Shown: piece by piece, positions 8,031-16,772 of the stretch
How positions within the stretch are numbered: position 1 is the first letter of the stretch
Layout: every line of letters starts with the position of its first letter
DNA from: Flavobacterium crassostreae
Lineage (GTDB): Bacteria > Bacteroidota > Bacteroidia > Flavobacteriales > Flavobacteriaceae
NCBI RefSeq assembly: GCF_001831475.1
Contig: NZ_CP017688.1
Coordinates: 434,001-498,000, forward strand
Length of the DNA: 64,000 nucleotides
Direction: 5' to 3'
Made by a program: the position numbers and the translations under genes
Notes under the pieces: model-generated
Told to the model about the DNA's origin: nothing
Database searches by the model: none
What the model saw: only the letters and a program-made list of their open reading frames with translations

Positions 8031-8822
8031 ATGAAAAAAGTATTCCTTATGCTATTTACACTTTGGTTTTGGGCTGTTTTGAGTCAAAACACAGAGGCAA
8101 TTGCGCTCAAAACAGACGCTATTGCATTTGCTGGAGATGCCTTTTTGGGTTCCGACTCTTTTGGATATTATTACACCCTTGAAAACAATGTTTTTTATAA
8201 AAAAAACAACCAAACCACTCTGGAGTACAAAAATATTTATTTGGGAAAAATAACACAAGTTGCGCTACAAAACCCATTAAAAATAGCTCTCTTTTACGAA
8301 AGTTTTGCCACCATTATATTGTTGGATAACCAACTCAATGAGATCCAAAAAATCAATTTAAACCAAAACAGCACTCCAATTGCAGCTACGCATATTGGCA
8401 TGGCAGCACAAAACCAACTATGGATTTATGATAGTTTGAGCCAACAGATCGTGCTTTATAACTACCTTAAAAACAGCTGTCGTTTTATTGCCACTCCTTT
8501 TGTAGATCCGTTACAACACGCCCAATCGGACTTTAATTATTTTTATTGGATTGACCCAAACCAGATTGCCTACTCTTGTGATTTATTTGGCAACATACGC
8601 CTTCTTGCCAAAATACCCGACTATGAGAAGATCCAGATACTAAGCAAACAGCAGTATATTTACTACCAAAAAGGGCGGTTTTTTTATGTAGATACGGATC
8701 CTCAAAAGAGCTTTGAATTTGAAATTCCTGAAAAATCATTCCAAAATTTTTACTACAAAGACCAAAATTTAGCTATTTTTACAACCAAAGAAATTAGCAA
8801 TTATAAAATCATAATACCGTAA
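8031..8822 (+). CDS. Secreted hypothetical protein coupled to deoxynucleoside kinase
   Basis: 263 residues with an N-terminal signal peptide (about 1-18, ending ...AVLSQN). The rest is rich in Tyr, Asn and Gln with repeated short beta-strand segments (for example IGMAAQNQLWIYDSLSQQIVLYN), suggesting a small beta-propeller-like fold. I do not recognise a named family. Its stop overlaps the start of the deoxynucleoside kinase (TAATG), so the two are translationally coupled, although one is exported and the other cytosolic. The coupling says nothing clear about function. Confidence 0.65.
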   Translation: MKKVFLMLFTLWFWAVLSQNTEAIALKTDAIAFAGDAFLGSDSFGYYYTLENNVFYKKNNQTTLEYKNIYLGKITQVALQNPLKIALFYESFATIILLDNQLNEIQKINLNQNSTPIAATHIGMAAQNQLWIYDSLSQQIVLYNYLKNSCRFIATPFVDPLQHAQSDFNYFYWIDPNQIAYSCDLFGNIRLLAKIPDYEKIQILSKQQYIYYQKGRFFYVDTDPQKSFEFEIPEKSFQNFYYKDQNLAIFTTKEISNYKIIIP

Positions 8823-9436
8823 TGCACATAGCAGTAGCAGGAAATATAGGATCCGGAAAAACCACTTTAACCCGTTTATTGGCCAAACAATTTAAATGGG
8901 AACCCCATTACGAAGACGTAGTAGACAATCCTTATTTGGATGATTTTTACCATCAAATGGAGCGTTGGTCTTTTAATTTACAGATATATTTTTTGAATAG
9001 TCGTTTTAGACAAGTGATGCAAATCCGAGAAAGCGGAAAAAAAATCATTCAGGACCGAACCATTTATGAAGATGCGCATATATTTGCTCCCAACCTTCAT
9101 GCTATGGGGTTGATGACCAATCGGGATTTCCAGAACTATTCTTCTTTGTTTGAATTGATGGAATCTACGGTTAAGGCGCCGGATTTATTAATTTATTTAA
9201 GAAGCTCTATTCCTAATTTGGTAGGTCAGATACACAAAAGAGGCCGGGAGTACGAAAATTCGATCTCTATAGAATATTTGAGCCGTTTAAACGAGCGTTA
9301 TGAAGCTTGGATCCATACTTATAGCCGTGGCAAATTATTGATTATTGATGTAGACAAAATGAATTTTGTGGATAATCCAGAAGATTTAGGAGCCGTTTTT
9401 AACAAAATTGATGCGGAGTTGAATGGTTTGTTCTAA
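8822..9436 (+). CDS. Deoxynucleoside kinase
   Basis: It phosphorylates deoxynucleosides for salvage. The P-loop GNIGSGKT is at residues 7-14, the catalytic-region motif QDRTIYEDA is near 77-85, and an Arg-rich lid (KRGREYE) is near 139-145. Length 204 fits the dNK/dCK/dGK superfamily. Substrate preference (dA, dG or dC) cannot be read from this. Starts at the ATG overlapping the upstream stop. Confidence 0.9.
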   Translation: MHIAVAGNIGSGKTTLTRLLAKQFKWEPHYEDVVDNPYLDDFYHQMERWSFNLQIYFLNSRFRQVMQIRESGKKIIQDRTIYEDAHIFAPNLHAMGLMTNRDFQNYSSLFELMESTVKAPDLLIYLRSSIPNLVGQIHKRGREYENSISIEYLSRLNERYEAWIHTYSRGKLLIIDVDKMNFVDNPEDLGAVFNKIDAELNGLF

Positions 9437-9484
9437 ACGGTAGTTCACAAGACTATTGTGTAGTTATTTTGTTCCAAAAAATAT

Positions 9485-9526
9485 ATAAAAAAAGCACTAT
9501 CCTGGAGGCAGAATAGTGCTTATTTT
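9485..9526. terminator. Bidirectional terminator
   Basis: AAGCACTAT (9492-9500) pairs with ATAGTGCTT (9513-9521). The minus-strand side carries a T-run of about seven, so it mainly ends ppa transcription and also faces the kinase gene. Confidence 0.8.
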
Positions 9527-9560
9527 GGGTAATAGTACGCCCAGAGTCGCTGGGCTGTGA

Positions 9561-10091
9561 TTATTTTATACTAAACAAGCCTTCTGGTTTGTTTTCAAGC
9601 GCCTGAAAACGGGCAGCACATTCTTTGATTATGTGGTGTGCTTGGTTTACATCTCCCCAGCCGCTTATTTCAACGGTTTTGTTTTCTAGATCTTTATATA
9701 CTTGAAAAAAGTGTTCTATCTCTTTGATTAAATGCGGATTCATATCCGATAAGTCATTTAACGAATTCCAGATTGGGTCCGAAACCGGTACGCAAATTAC
9801 TTTTTCGTCTGGCCCTTTATCGTCTGCCATATTAAATACACCAATTGGTTTTACCTCAACTACGCATCCTGGAAAAGTAGGTTCATGAAACAATACCAAT
9901 ACGTCTAATGGATCTCCATCTAAGGCTAGGGTTTCTGGTATGAAACCGTAATCTGCTGGATACATCATGGAAGAATATAACATGCGGTCAAAACGCATTC
10001 TTTTTAGGTCAAAATCGTACTCGTATTTGTTTCTGCTTCCTCTTGGGATTTCGATCAACACATCGAAAGTGGTTATTTTATCTGATGTCAT
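9561..10091 (-). CDS. ppa: Inorganic pyrophosphatase (family I)
   Basis: It hydrolyses PPi to phosphate. The family I signature DGDPLDVLV is at residues 58-66, with IEIPRGSRNKYEYD at the N-terminus and YPADYGFIPET before the metal site. Length 176 is typical for the soluble bacterial enzyme. It is monocistronic with a good TACTTTTG box upstream. Confidence 0.95.
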   Translation of the reverse strand: MTSDKITTFDVLIEIPRGSRNKYEYDFDLKRMRFDRMLYSSMMYPADYGFIPETLALDGDPLDVLVLFHEPTFPGCVVEVKPIGVFNMADDKGPDEKVICVPVSDPIWNSLNDLSDMNPHLIKEIEHFFQVYKDLENKTVEISGWGDVNQAHHIIKECAARFQALENKPEGLFSIK

Positions 10092-10131
10092 TTTATTTTT
10101 TTTAAGGTCTTATTTTATTTTTATGCGGTTG

Positions 10132-10139
10132 CAAAAGTA
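10132..10139 (-). promoter_or_regulatory. ppa promoter -7 box
   Basis: Minus-strand TACTTTTG, about 40 nt before the ppa ATG; the -33 region (TTGTG) is weak. Confidence 0.6.
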
Positions 10140-10253
10140 GTTTAAAAACCTTTTTATCACAAGAATTATCCCTTTTAAAACGCTTTTATGCCAAACCATT
10201 GTTGTTTTGTAGGTTTTGTGGAACGCTGGTTTTTTTGTTTGGTTTGCTTTTTT

Positions 10254-10328
10254 AGCCCAGATGGTAACGGCATCCTCTGGTGGCGGGGTTCGCCACCAGA
10301 GATATAGTGGACAGCTGGAAATGGCTCT
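10254..10328 (-). ncRNA. Structured RNA-like element, copy 1
   Basis: A 75-nt element beginning directly after the DUF5686 stop on the minus strand. A perfect 10-bp hairpin (CTCTGGTGGC/GCCACCAGAG) sits between conserved flanks (CACTATATC before, GGATGCCG after). The ends pair as AGC...CCAG with CTGGGCT. It is homologous to the element at 13950-14025, with compensatory changes between copies. Strand is chosen by alignment and by lying in the 3' region of the upstream gene. Possibly a Flavo-1-like RNA; this was not checked. Confidence 0.6.
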
Positions 10329-12811
10329 TAAAAATAAAATCCAAAAGATCCTTTGATACTAAATCGCTGTGTATCTGGGGTGTTTAGGTAACTGCCGCGC
10401 CAGGCAAAATCTATTCGGAATACTTTGAAAATATTTCCTACTCCGGCGCTGTACTCCCAGTATCCGTTTTGGGGTGCTACATAATTCAAGCCCGAGGCGT
10501 TGATGCGGCGGTTGGCCTCTGAGATGGAGCCATAAACGCCTTTGGCGCCTATAATTTCTCTCCAGTTGAGTTTGCGCATAAACGGAATGCGGGAGAAGAG
10601 TCTGCCTCCAAAGTTATGTTCCCATTGTAGGGTGGTGTATTGGTCGGTGACAAATTCGTAAAAATTAAGGTTGCTAAAGGTGTTTTCGATGGTAAAATAG
10701 GTTTGGTTTCCGGGTATTACGCTTAGCAATCCCAGCGGAATGGTACCAAAGGTTTTTCCGGCTTCTAGGATTAGGTTGCTACGGCCTAGTGGTCCGATTA
10801 TTATAGGTTGTTTGTAGTATAGTTGTAGTTTGTCATAGCTAAAGTCACTCTGTAATAGGCCTTGAAATCCGTGGCTGTAATTGACAAAAAAGTGGCTAAA
10901 GGGGCTGTCTACATTTTTTCTTTCTACGCCATAGCCTATGGTTTTTCGGTTGGGGGTGTACTCTACTTGTAGGTTTAGTTCGGATTGTTTGACTTTGCTT
11001 GCCGTGGTGGTGGCTGTGGCATTGGTGTAGTAATCTAGGCTAAAGCTTGGGGAGGCAGATTCTAATGTTCGGTAAGAAAAGCCGGTTTGTAGTGTTATGT
11101 TTTTGATGGGTTCGATGGCTACTCCTACGTTGGTGAGGTTGATGTTGGTGAGCTTGCCGTTACTGCCTGTGGTAAATAAGGCAGAGGAAGCAAAACTCCT
11201 GCCCAACACATCGTTGGTTGTAGTCAAACTGGCGCCTATTTGCTCTACGTCTCGACGGTTACCAGCCGAGAGGATGATGCGCTTTTTTTTGTCAACCATC
11301 CATTTGCCCGAGAGGCCGTATTTAAATTTATTGTCTTGAAATCCATAGGCGGTGTAGCCTTGCAAACGCCAGCTATCGTTGGGTCCAAAATAGGTTCTTC
11401 CGCCGGTTCTTAGACGGATTCCTTCTACTTCGTTGTATCCAAAACTCGAAAATATAGGCCCATAGTCTATAGGCGGAAACTCAATGTAACCACTCCCGAG
11501 TATCGAAACTAAGCTGTAGAGTTGTTTGAATTTGGTGACGGTTTTTAGGGTATCCAACATTTTGTAAACCCCGCGCTCGTCTTTGTTTAAGTTTTCAAAT
11601 CTGTTTTCTTCCCAATAGGCTTCGGATCGGTTATAAACTGCGTTATCTATATAATTGACTTCTTCTTTATAAAAAGCTGCTGGTTTTTCTATATTAAATT
11701 TATGGTGGTCATATAGTGTGGTTCGTTTTCCGTAAACGCCTTTGGACTCGTCTTTTTTGTTTAAGGCAAAATCCGACATCATGTAATCTCGGGTTAACAA
11801 AAACACAGAATCATTTTGTACTTCAAATTCTTGCTCAATATAAATTTCTTTTACCCAGTTTATATTGGCACTTCGAGTAACGGCCATATTAATTTTTTTG
11901 ATGGCATAGGTGGTGTCATTAACCCAAAAATCGCCCTTAAAGGTTAGTTCGTTTTTTCTTCGGGGGTAAAACAAAATATTATAACACCATTTATTGTTTA
12001 TGTAAGCACTATCTCTCAATACGTAATTATAAACGTCAATTCCGGTTTTAGACAACGGACTGGTAAAACTTTTGTCAAAAAAAGTCAAATGGTTGTTATA
12101 AATATCGTAGTCCGAATAAAGATCTTTTACAAAGGATAAAATTTGTTGGTTGTTACTAAAACCAGAGTTTTTGTTTGCTTTTAGTTTTTCTTTTATTTTT
12201 TTTAACTTGTTGCTACCATAAACATCCGATAGGGTTTCGTTTATAAATATGGGCAAATACGATTTTCCGGTAACCTTAGAGGTATCTATGTGTTTAAAAA
12301 CAAATTCCATGCCTTTAAAAACCTTGCTTTTCATGAAGGCACTATCAATGGTATTCATATCAAACTCCACTTTTTCGTATTTTTCCATCTGGTATTGCTC
12401 AAATTGATACAAGCCATTTTTGCGTTTTCTTTCCCAAATTTTTCTCAAAATATCAAGCGCAGGATTGTTCTTTTTGGATGTTTTACCCGTAAAAATAACT
12501 ACCTCGTTTAGGGTTTGTATCTCCGAGAGAGAAACCTTCAAGTTATAGTTCACGGCATGCAATAGCGTTAGCTCTCGGTCATTATATCCCACCGAAGAGA
12601 CCGTCAAAATACTGTAGTTAGAATCCGATTCTAAATAAAACCTTCCCTCTTCATTTGCTACCATTCCTTCGCTAGATCCCTTAAAGGCCACGTTGGCAAA
12701 CGCAATAGGCAGGTTGTCTTTATCTACCACCACACCGCCTACTTTGGTTTGAGACCACAGCACATGGACTACAACCAGCAACAACCAACTAAAGCGTATC
12801 TTATTTTTCAT
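10328..12811 (-). CDS. DUF5686 / carboxypeptidase-regulatory-like outer-membrane protein
   Basis: 827 residues. A signal peptide (about 1-20) is followed by a CarboxypepD-regulatory-like beta-sandwich at about 24-100 (GGVVVDKDNLPIAFANV, GRFYLESDS). The long DUF5686 region follows, whose C-terminal half reads as alternating strands and ends IKGSFGFYF, typical of an outer-membrane barrel with a terminal aromatic residue. Members are widespread in Bacteroidota; the function is not established. It is not a SusC receptor, since it lacks a TonB plug. A structured element follows the stop directly. Confidence 0.8.
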   Translation of the reverse strand: MKNKIRFSWLLLVVVHVLWSQTKVGGVVVDKDNLPIAFANVAFKGSSEGMVANEEGRFYLESDSNYSILTVSSVGYNDRELTLLHAVNYNLKVSLSEIQTLNEVVIFTGKTSKKNNPALDILRKIWERKRKNGLYQFEQYQMEKYEKVEFDMNTIDSAFMKSKVFKGMEFVFKHIDTSKVTGKSYLPIFINETLSDVYGSNKLKKIKEKLKANKNSGFSNNQQILSFVKDLYSDYDIYNNHLTFFDKSFTSPLSKTGIDVYNYVLRDSAYINNKWCYNILFYPRRKNELTFKGDFWVNDTTYAIKKINMAVTRSANINWVKEIYIEQEFEVQNDSVFLLTRDYMMSDFALNKKDESKGVYGKRTTLYDHHKFNIEKPAAFYKEEVNYIDNAVYNRSEAYWEENRFENLNKDERGVYKMLDTLKTVTKFKQLYSLVSILGSGYIEFPPIDYGPIFSSFGYNEVEGIRLRTGGRTYFGPNDSWRLQGYTAYGFQDNKFKYGLSGKWMVDKKKRIILSAGNRRDVEQIGASLTTTNDVLGRSFASSALFTTGSNGKLTNINLTNVGVAIEPIKNITLQTGFSYRTLESASPSFSLDYYTNATATTTASKVKQSELNLQVEYTPNRKTIGYGVERKNVDSPFSHFFVNYSHGFQGLLQSDFSYDKLQLYYKQPIIIGPLGRSNLILEAGKTFGTIPLGLLSVIPGNQTYFTIENTFSNLNFYEFVTDQYTTLQWEHNFGGRLFSRIPFMRKLNWREIIGAKGVYGSISEANRRINASGLNYVAPQNGYWEYSAGVGNIFKVFRIDFAWRGSYLNTPDTQRFSIKGSFGFYF

Positions 12812-12822
12812 AATTTATAACT

Positions 12823-12862
12823 TAAAAAAAAAGCTTCATCATACTAACGCATGAGGAAGCTT
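12823..12862 (-). terminator. pdhB terminator
   Basis: Minus-strand GAAGCTT-type stem (12831-12837 with 12856-12862, extended by TCAT/ATGA) followed by a T-run of about nine. Confidence 0.8.
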
Positions 12863-12885
12863 TTGTAGTACTAATAGCAAAGATA

Positions 12886-13863
12886 CTATTTATACATTAC
12901 TTTTTTGACTGCCTTGATCACATCCTGGGCATTAGGCAACCATTCTTTTAACAAAACTGGCGAATATGGCGCTGGTGTATCTGCAGTAGTAATACGCTGT
13001 ATTGGTGCATCCAAGAAATCAAAAGCGCGTTCTTGAACAACATACGTAATCTCCGAAGCCACACTTGCAAAAGGCCAAGCCTCCTCAAGAACCACCAAAC
13101 GGTTGGTTTTTTTAACCGATGTCAAAATAGTCTCATAATCTAGCGGGCGCACCGTTCTAAGATCCACAATCTCGCACGATATTCCTTCTTTAGCCAATTC
13201 TTCGGCAGCAATATGCGCTTCTTTAATAATTTTACCAAAAGAAACAATGGTAACATCCGTTCCTTCTCGTTTAATATCCGCTACTCCTAACGGAATGGTA
13301 TATTCGCCATCAGGAACCTCTCCTTTATCACCATACATTTGTTCCGATTCCATAAAAATCACTGGATCATTATCTCGGATTGCAGCCTTCAACAACCCCT
13401 TAGCATCATATACCGTAGAGGGAACCACAACCTTTAGACCCGGAGTATTTGCAAACCAGTTTTCCAAAGCCTGAGAATGTGTAGCACCTAATTGCCCTGC
13501 CGAAGCCGTTGGACCTCTAAACACAATTGGCACATTAAACTGCCCACCAGACATTTGGCGCATTTTGGCTGCATTATTTATAATTTGATCAATACCCACC
13601 AAACAAAAGTTGAACGTCATATATTCTACAATTGGACGGCAACCATGCATAGCAGATCCTACGGCAATACCAGTAAAACCCAACTCAGCAATAGGAGTAT
13701 CAATCACTCGTTTTGCTCCAAATTCATCCAGCATACCCTTAGATGCCTTATAAGCACCATTGTATTCGGCAACTTCTTCACCCATTAAATAAACGGACTC
13801 ATCATGACGCATTTCTTCACTCATTGCTTCGCAAATGGCCTCTCTAAATTGTATCGTTCTCAT
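12886..13863 (-). CDS. pdhB: Pyruvate dehydrogenase E1 component, beta subunit
   Basis: 325 residues. The N-terminus (MRTIQFREAICEAMSEEM), EEVAEYNGAYKASKG, the DTPIAELGFTG segment and HSQALENWFANTPGLKVVVPS are typical of the alpha2beta2-type E1 beta chain, which binds thiamine diphosphate with the alpha chain and feeds acetyl-CoA synthesis. No alpha subunit is adjacent; a terminator closes it immediately, so the alpha gene must lie elsewhere. The branched-chain E1 beta is a less likely alternative. Confidence 0.9.
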   Translation of the reverse strand: MRTIQFREAICEAMSEEMRHDESVYLMGEEVAEYNGAYKASKGMLDEFGAKRVIDTPIAELGFTGIAVGSAMHGCRPIVEYMTFNFCLVGIDQIINNAAKMRQMSGGQFNVPIVFRGPTASAGQLGATHSQALENWFANTPGLKVVVPSTVYDAKGLLKAAIRDNDPVIFMESEQMYGDKGEVPDGEYTIPLGVADIKREGTDVTIVSFGKIIKEAHIAAEELAKEGISCEIVDLRTVRPLDYETILTSVKKTNRLVVLEEAWPFASVASEITYVVQERAFDFLDAPIQRITTADTPAPYSPVLLKEWLPNAQDVIKAVKKVMYK

Positions 13864-13895
13864 ATTTATATTGTATATGTGTATTTTTCGAAAAG

Positions 13896-13903
13896 CAAAA
13901 ATA
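13896..13903 (-). promoter_or_regulatory. pdhB promoter -7 box
   Basis: Minus-strand TATTTTTG, 33 nt before the pdhB ATG; the -33 element is poor. Confidence 0.5.
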
Positions 13904-13949
13904 AATATTTTAAATCACTTTTTTGCATAAAACACTTTAAAATAATCCG

Positions 13950-14025
13950 AAGCTATCTCCGGCTATCCGCTATATCTTACTGTGGCCAAAGAAGCCACAG
14001 CAAGGATGCCGCTACTATCCGGGCT
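13950..14025 (+). ncRNA. Structured RNA-like element, copy 2
   Basis: Homologous to 10254-10328 in the opposite orientation. The apical hairpin is CTGTGGC/GCCACAG extended by CTT/AAG across one mismatch. The ends pair as AGC...CCGG with CCGGGCT. It shares CTATATC and GGATGCCG with copy 1. It lies in the divergent pdhB/etfB region, upstream of the likely etfB promoter (14088-14095), so it is probably not part of the etfB leader. The strand is inferred from copy 1. Confidence 0.55.
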
Positions 14026-14087
14026 AAAAAAGAAGTAAGTGAGTATTAATATTATGCACGCATAGTATATAATTCAATAAATTACTT

Positions 14088-14095
14088 TAAATTTG
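14088..14095 (+). promoter_or_regulatory. etfB promoter -7 box
   Basis: TAAATTTG, 35 nt before the etfB ATG; no clear -33 TTTG. Confidence 0.5.
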
Positions 14096-14130
14096 TATAA
14101 AGAAATCACGAAAATTAAAAACATAGCACC

Positions 14131-14877
14131 ATGAAGATATTAGTTTGCATTAGCCACGTTCCGGATACTACCTCAAAGATTAATTTTGTCGAAAGCAATT
14201 CGCAATTTGACACCAATGGCGTACAATATGTAATCAACCCAAACGACGAGTTCGGACTCACCAGAGCCATCTGGTTTCAAGAAAAACAAGGCGCAACAGT
14301 AACCGTAGTAAATGTAGGAGGCCCAGAGACAGAGCCTACTCTGCGCAAAGCATTAGCCATAGGAGCAAACCAAGCAATCCGTGTTAACGCCACCCCTACC
14401 GATGGTTTTTTTGTTGCAAAACAACTAGCCCATGTAATCCAAACCGGCGAATATGACTTAGTTATAGCAGGCAAAGAATCCCTAGACTACAATGGCGGTA
14501 TGGTACCCGGAATGCTAGCCGGAATCCTTGGCTACAATTTTTTAAACTCCTGCACCGAACTAACCATAGAAGCAACAGCAGTAACGGCCGTTAGAGAAAT
14601 AGATGGCGGTAAAGAAACCGTTACCACAAGCTTACCACTAATAATTGGAGGCCAAAAAGGACTCGTAGAAGAAAAAGACCTCCGCATACCTAACATGAGA
14701 GGAATCATGACCGCAAGAACCAAACCATTAACCGTAGTAGAAGCCGTAGACACACCCACTACCACCAAAGCAATAAGCTTTGACAAACCAGCTCCTAAAT
14801 CTGCCGTTAAATTGATTGCCGCAGATAATTTAGACGAATTAATAAACCTATTACACAACGAAGCCAAAGTACTATAA
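14131..14877 (+). CDS. etfB: Electron transfer flavoprotein, beta subunit
   Basis: 248 residues. MKILVCISHVPDT, the NPNDEFGLTRA segment, a G-rich DYNGGMVPGMLAG helix start and QKGLVEEKDLRIPNMRGIM are family hallmarks. With EtfA it forms the FAD/AMP heterodimer that carries electrons from acyl-CoA dehydrogenases to the quinone pool. It lies 94 bp upstream of etfA on the same strand. Confidence 0.96.
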   Translation: MKILVCISHVPDTTSKINFVESNSQFDTNGVQYVINPNDEFGLTRAIWFQEKQGATVTVVNVGGPETEPTLRKALAIGANQAIRVNATPTDGFFVAKQLAHVIQTGEYDLVIAGKESLDYNGGMVPGMLAGILGYNFLNSCTELTIEATAVTAVREIDGGKETVTTSLPLIIGGQKGLVEEKDLRIPNMRGIMTARTKPLTVVEAVDTPTTTKAISFDKPAPKSAVKLIAADNLDELINLLHNEAKVL

Positions 14878-14971
14878 ACCGACTAAATATTAAACAGTAC
14901 TAGTCCAAACACCAAAATCATACTAGTTTGACTTACTGCAATACCAAACCTTCACTCTAAACAAAAACATT

Positions 14972-15940
14972 ATGTCCATACTAATATACGCAGAATCCGC
15001 CGAAGGAAAACTCAAAAAAGTAGCTTTTGAATTAGCCTCCTACGCCAAAAAAATAGCCGAAACCTTAGGCACCACCGTAACAGCATTAACCATAAATGCC
15101 AGCGACACTTCGGAACTAGCCAAATACGGCGTAGACAAAGTACTACAAGTAAACCAAGACAAACTAAGCAGCTTTAACGCAAAAGCATATACCGATGTTA
15201 TCCAACAAGCAGCCGAAAAAGAAAACGCTCCAGTGGTTGTGCTATCTTCTACTACAGACAGCCTGTATTTATCTCCTTTAGTAGCAGTAGCCCTAGAGGC
15301 AGGTTACGCATCCAATGTGGTTGGACTTCCGGTAAGCACCGCACCATTCCAAGTAAAAAGAAATGCTTTTTCAAACAAAGCGTTCCAAATAACCGAAATT
15401 ACTACTGCCGTAAAAGTAATCGGATTAGCCAAAAACTCGTATGGGGTTTTTGAGAATCCAGCAAGCACCACGCAAGAAGATTTCAACCCAACAATAGACG
15501 CCACTGATTTTGGCATCAAAGTAGTATCCGTAGAAAAAGTAAGCGGTAAAGTTTCTATAGCCGATGCAGACATTGTAGTCTCTGCAGGCCGAGGATTAAA
15601 AGGACCCGAAAACTGGGGAATGATTGAAGAACTAGCCACCGTGCTTGGCGCAGCAACAGCCTGTTCCAAACCAGTTTCGGATTTAGGATGGAGACCCCAC
15701 GGCGAACACGTAGGGCAAACCGGCAAACCAGTAGCTACCAATCTATATATAGCCATTGGAATCTCTGGAGCAATCCAACACATTGCCGGAATCAACTCTT
15801 CCAAAATAAAAGTAGTTATCAATACCGATCCCGAAGCACCGTTTTTTAAAGTGGCCGATTACGGAATTGTAGGAGATGCCTTTGAAGTGGTACCGCAGTT
15901 AATCGAAAAATTAAAAGCGTTTAAAGCCCAACATGCCTAA
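14972..15940 (+). CDS. etfA: Electron transfer flavoprotein, alpha subunit
   Basis: 322 residues. The C-terminal FAD domain is clear: SAGRGLKGPENW, the GQTGKPVATNLYIAIGISGAIQH signature region and NTDPEAPFFKVADYGIVGD. The N-terminal half is the usual less conserved domain. It is the partner of EtfB, transcribed together and closed by a strong terminator at 15965-16011. Confidence 0.97.
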   Translation: MSILIYAESAEGKLKKVAFELASYAKKIAETLGTTVTALTINASDTSELAKYGVDKVLQVNQDKLSSFNAKAYTDVIQQAAEKENAPVVVLSSTTDSLYLSPLVAVALEAGYASNVVGLPVSTAPFQVKRNAFSNKAFQITEITTAVKVIGLAKNSYGVFENPASTTQEDFNPTIDATDFGIKVVSVEKVSGKVSIADADIVVSAGRGLKGPENWGMIEELATVLGAATACSKPVSDLGWRPHGEHVGQTGKPVATNLYIAIGISGAIQHIAGINSSKIKVVINTDPEAPFFKVADYGIVGDAFEVVPQLIEKLKAFKAQHA

Positions 15941-15964
15941 ATTTTAAATTATTTAAAATAAATT

Positions 15965-16011
15965 AGCTGCCAAAAAAGATAATTGTATCTTTGCTTTTGG
16001 CAGCTTTTTTT
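15965..16011 (+). terminator. etfA terminator whose loop carries the next promoter box
   Basis: AGCTGCCAAAA (15965-15975) and TTTTGGCAGCT (15995-16005) form a perfect 11-bp stem followed by a T-run to 16011. The 19-nt loop contains TATCTTTG. Confidence 0.9.
15986..15993 (+). promoter_or_regulatory. Promoter -7 box inside terminator loop (bifunctional nuclease gene)
   Basis: TATCTTTG fits TAnnTTTG. The expected start near 15998-16000 would fall in the 3' arm of the etfA terminator, about 95 nt before the nuclease ATG. Confidence 0.5.
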
Positions 16012-16095
16012 ATACCATTTTATAAAAAAACAAACCGCATTTTATTCTATCCAAATTTTAAATCTAAGCACCTAAGTGCTTTTATTACCACAATT

Positions 16096-16725
16096 ATGAG
16101 CTTAGTTAAATTGTCCATAAAAGGAATTTCTTACAGTCAAACCCAAAATGGAGCTTATGCCCTTATTTTAAATGAGGTAGACGGAGAACGCAAACTTCCA
16201 ATAGTTATCGGTGCCTTTGAAGCACAATCTATAGCCATCGCTTTAGAAAAAGAAATCAAGCCACCACGCCCCTTAACTCATGATTTGTTTAAAAATTTTG
16301 CAGAACGGTTTGATATTATTGTCAAGCAAGTAATCATACATAAATTAGTAGATGGCGTATTTTATTCTAGCATTATTTGCGAGAGAGATAAAATTGAAGA
16401 AATCATAGACGCACGCACCTCAGATGCTATTGCACTGGCACTGCGCTTTAATGCCCCAATTTTTACGTACAAAAACATTTTAGACAAAGCCGGAATTTAT
16501 TTAAAAGCAAACCCACAGGATCTTGAAAATGATTCACAAGAGATAGAAGACATTTTGTCCAACTCCGAAACTTTTGATACTGGAGAACAAAACACCTCAT
16601 CAGCACGCACCTATCTAAAACACAGCCTAGAGGAGCTCCAAGAACTCTTATCTCAAGCCGTAGGGCAAGAAGATTATGAGAAAGCAGCACAAATACGAGA
16701 CGAAATATCCAAAAGAGAGCTTTAG
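16096..16725 (+). CDS. Bifunctional nuclease family protein (DUF151) with UVR motif
   Basis: 209 residues from ATG 16096 (MSLVKLSIKGISYSQ). An in-frame TTG at 15991 would add 35 residues encoded by the etfA terminator and is rejected. Residues about 1-130 are the DUF151/bifunctional nuclease domain (LPIVIGAFEAQSIA, RPLTHDLF, DARTSDAIALALR). The C-terminus (about 172-205; LEELQELLSQAV, EDYEKAAQIRDEI) is a UvrB/UvrC-type UVR motif, a pairing I know from Bacteroidota. The biochemical role is not established here; nuclease activity is inferred from plant relatives. Confidence 0.85.
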   Translation: MSLVKLSIKGISYSQTQNGAYALILNEVDGERKLPIVIGAFEAQSIAIALEKEIKPPRPLTHDLFKNFAERFDIIVKQVIIHKLVDGVFYSSIICERDKIEEIIDARTSDAIALALRFNAPIFTYKNILDKAGIYLKANPQDLENDSQEIEDILSNSETFDTGEQNTSSARTYLKHSLEELQELLSQAVGQEDYEKAAQIRDEISKREL

Positions 16726-16772
16726 TTTTTGCCACAACCTACCCTATTCCCTTATTCCAAACCACTATTTAA

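Noticed and set aside
14532..14867. Long minus-strand ORF inside etfB (and similar ones inside etfA, accD, purH and mreB)
   Set aside because: Antisense frames of strongly coding genes, with Ser/Pro/Thr-rich, family-less translations.
15991..16095. N-terminal extension of the bifunctional nuclease from a TTG start
   Set aside because: These codons are the 3' arm and T-run of the etfA terminator. The family N-terminus begins at ATG 16096.
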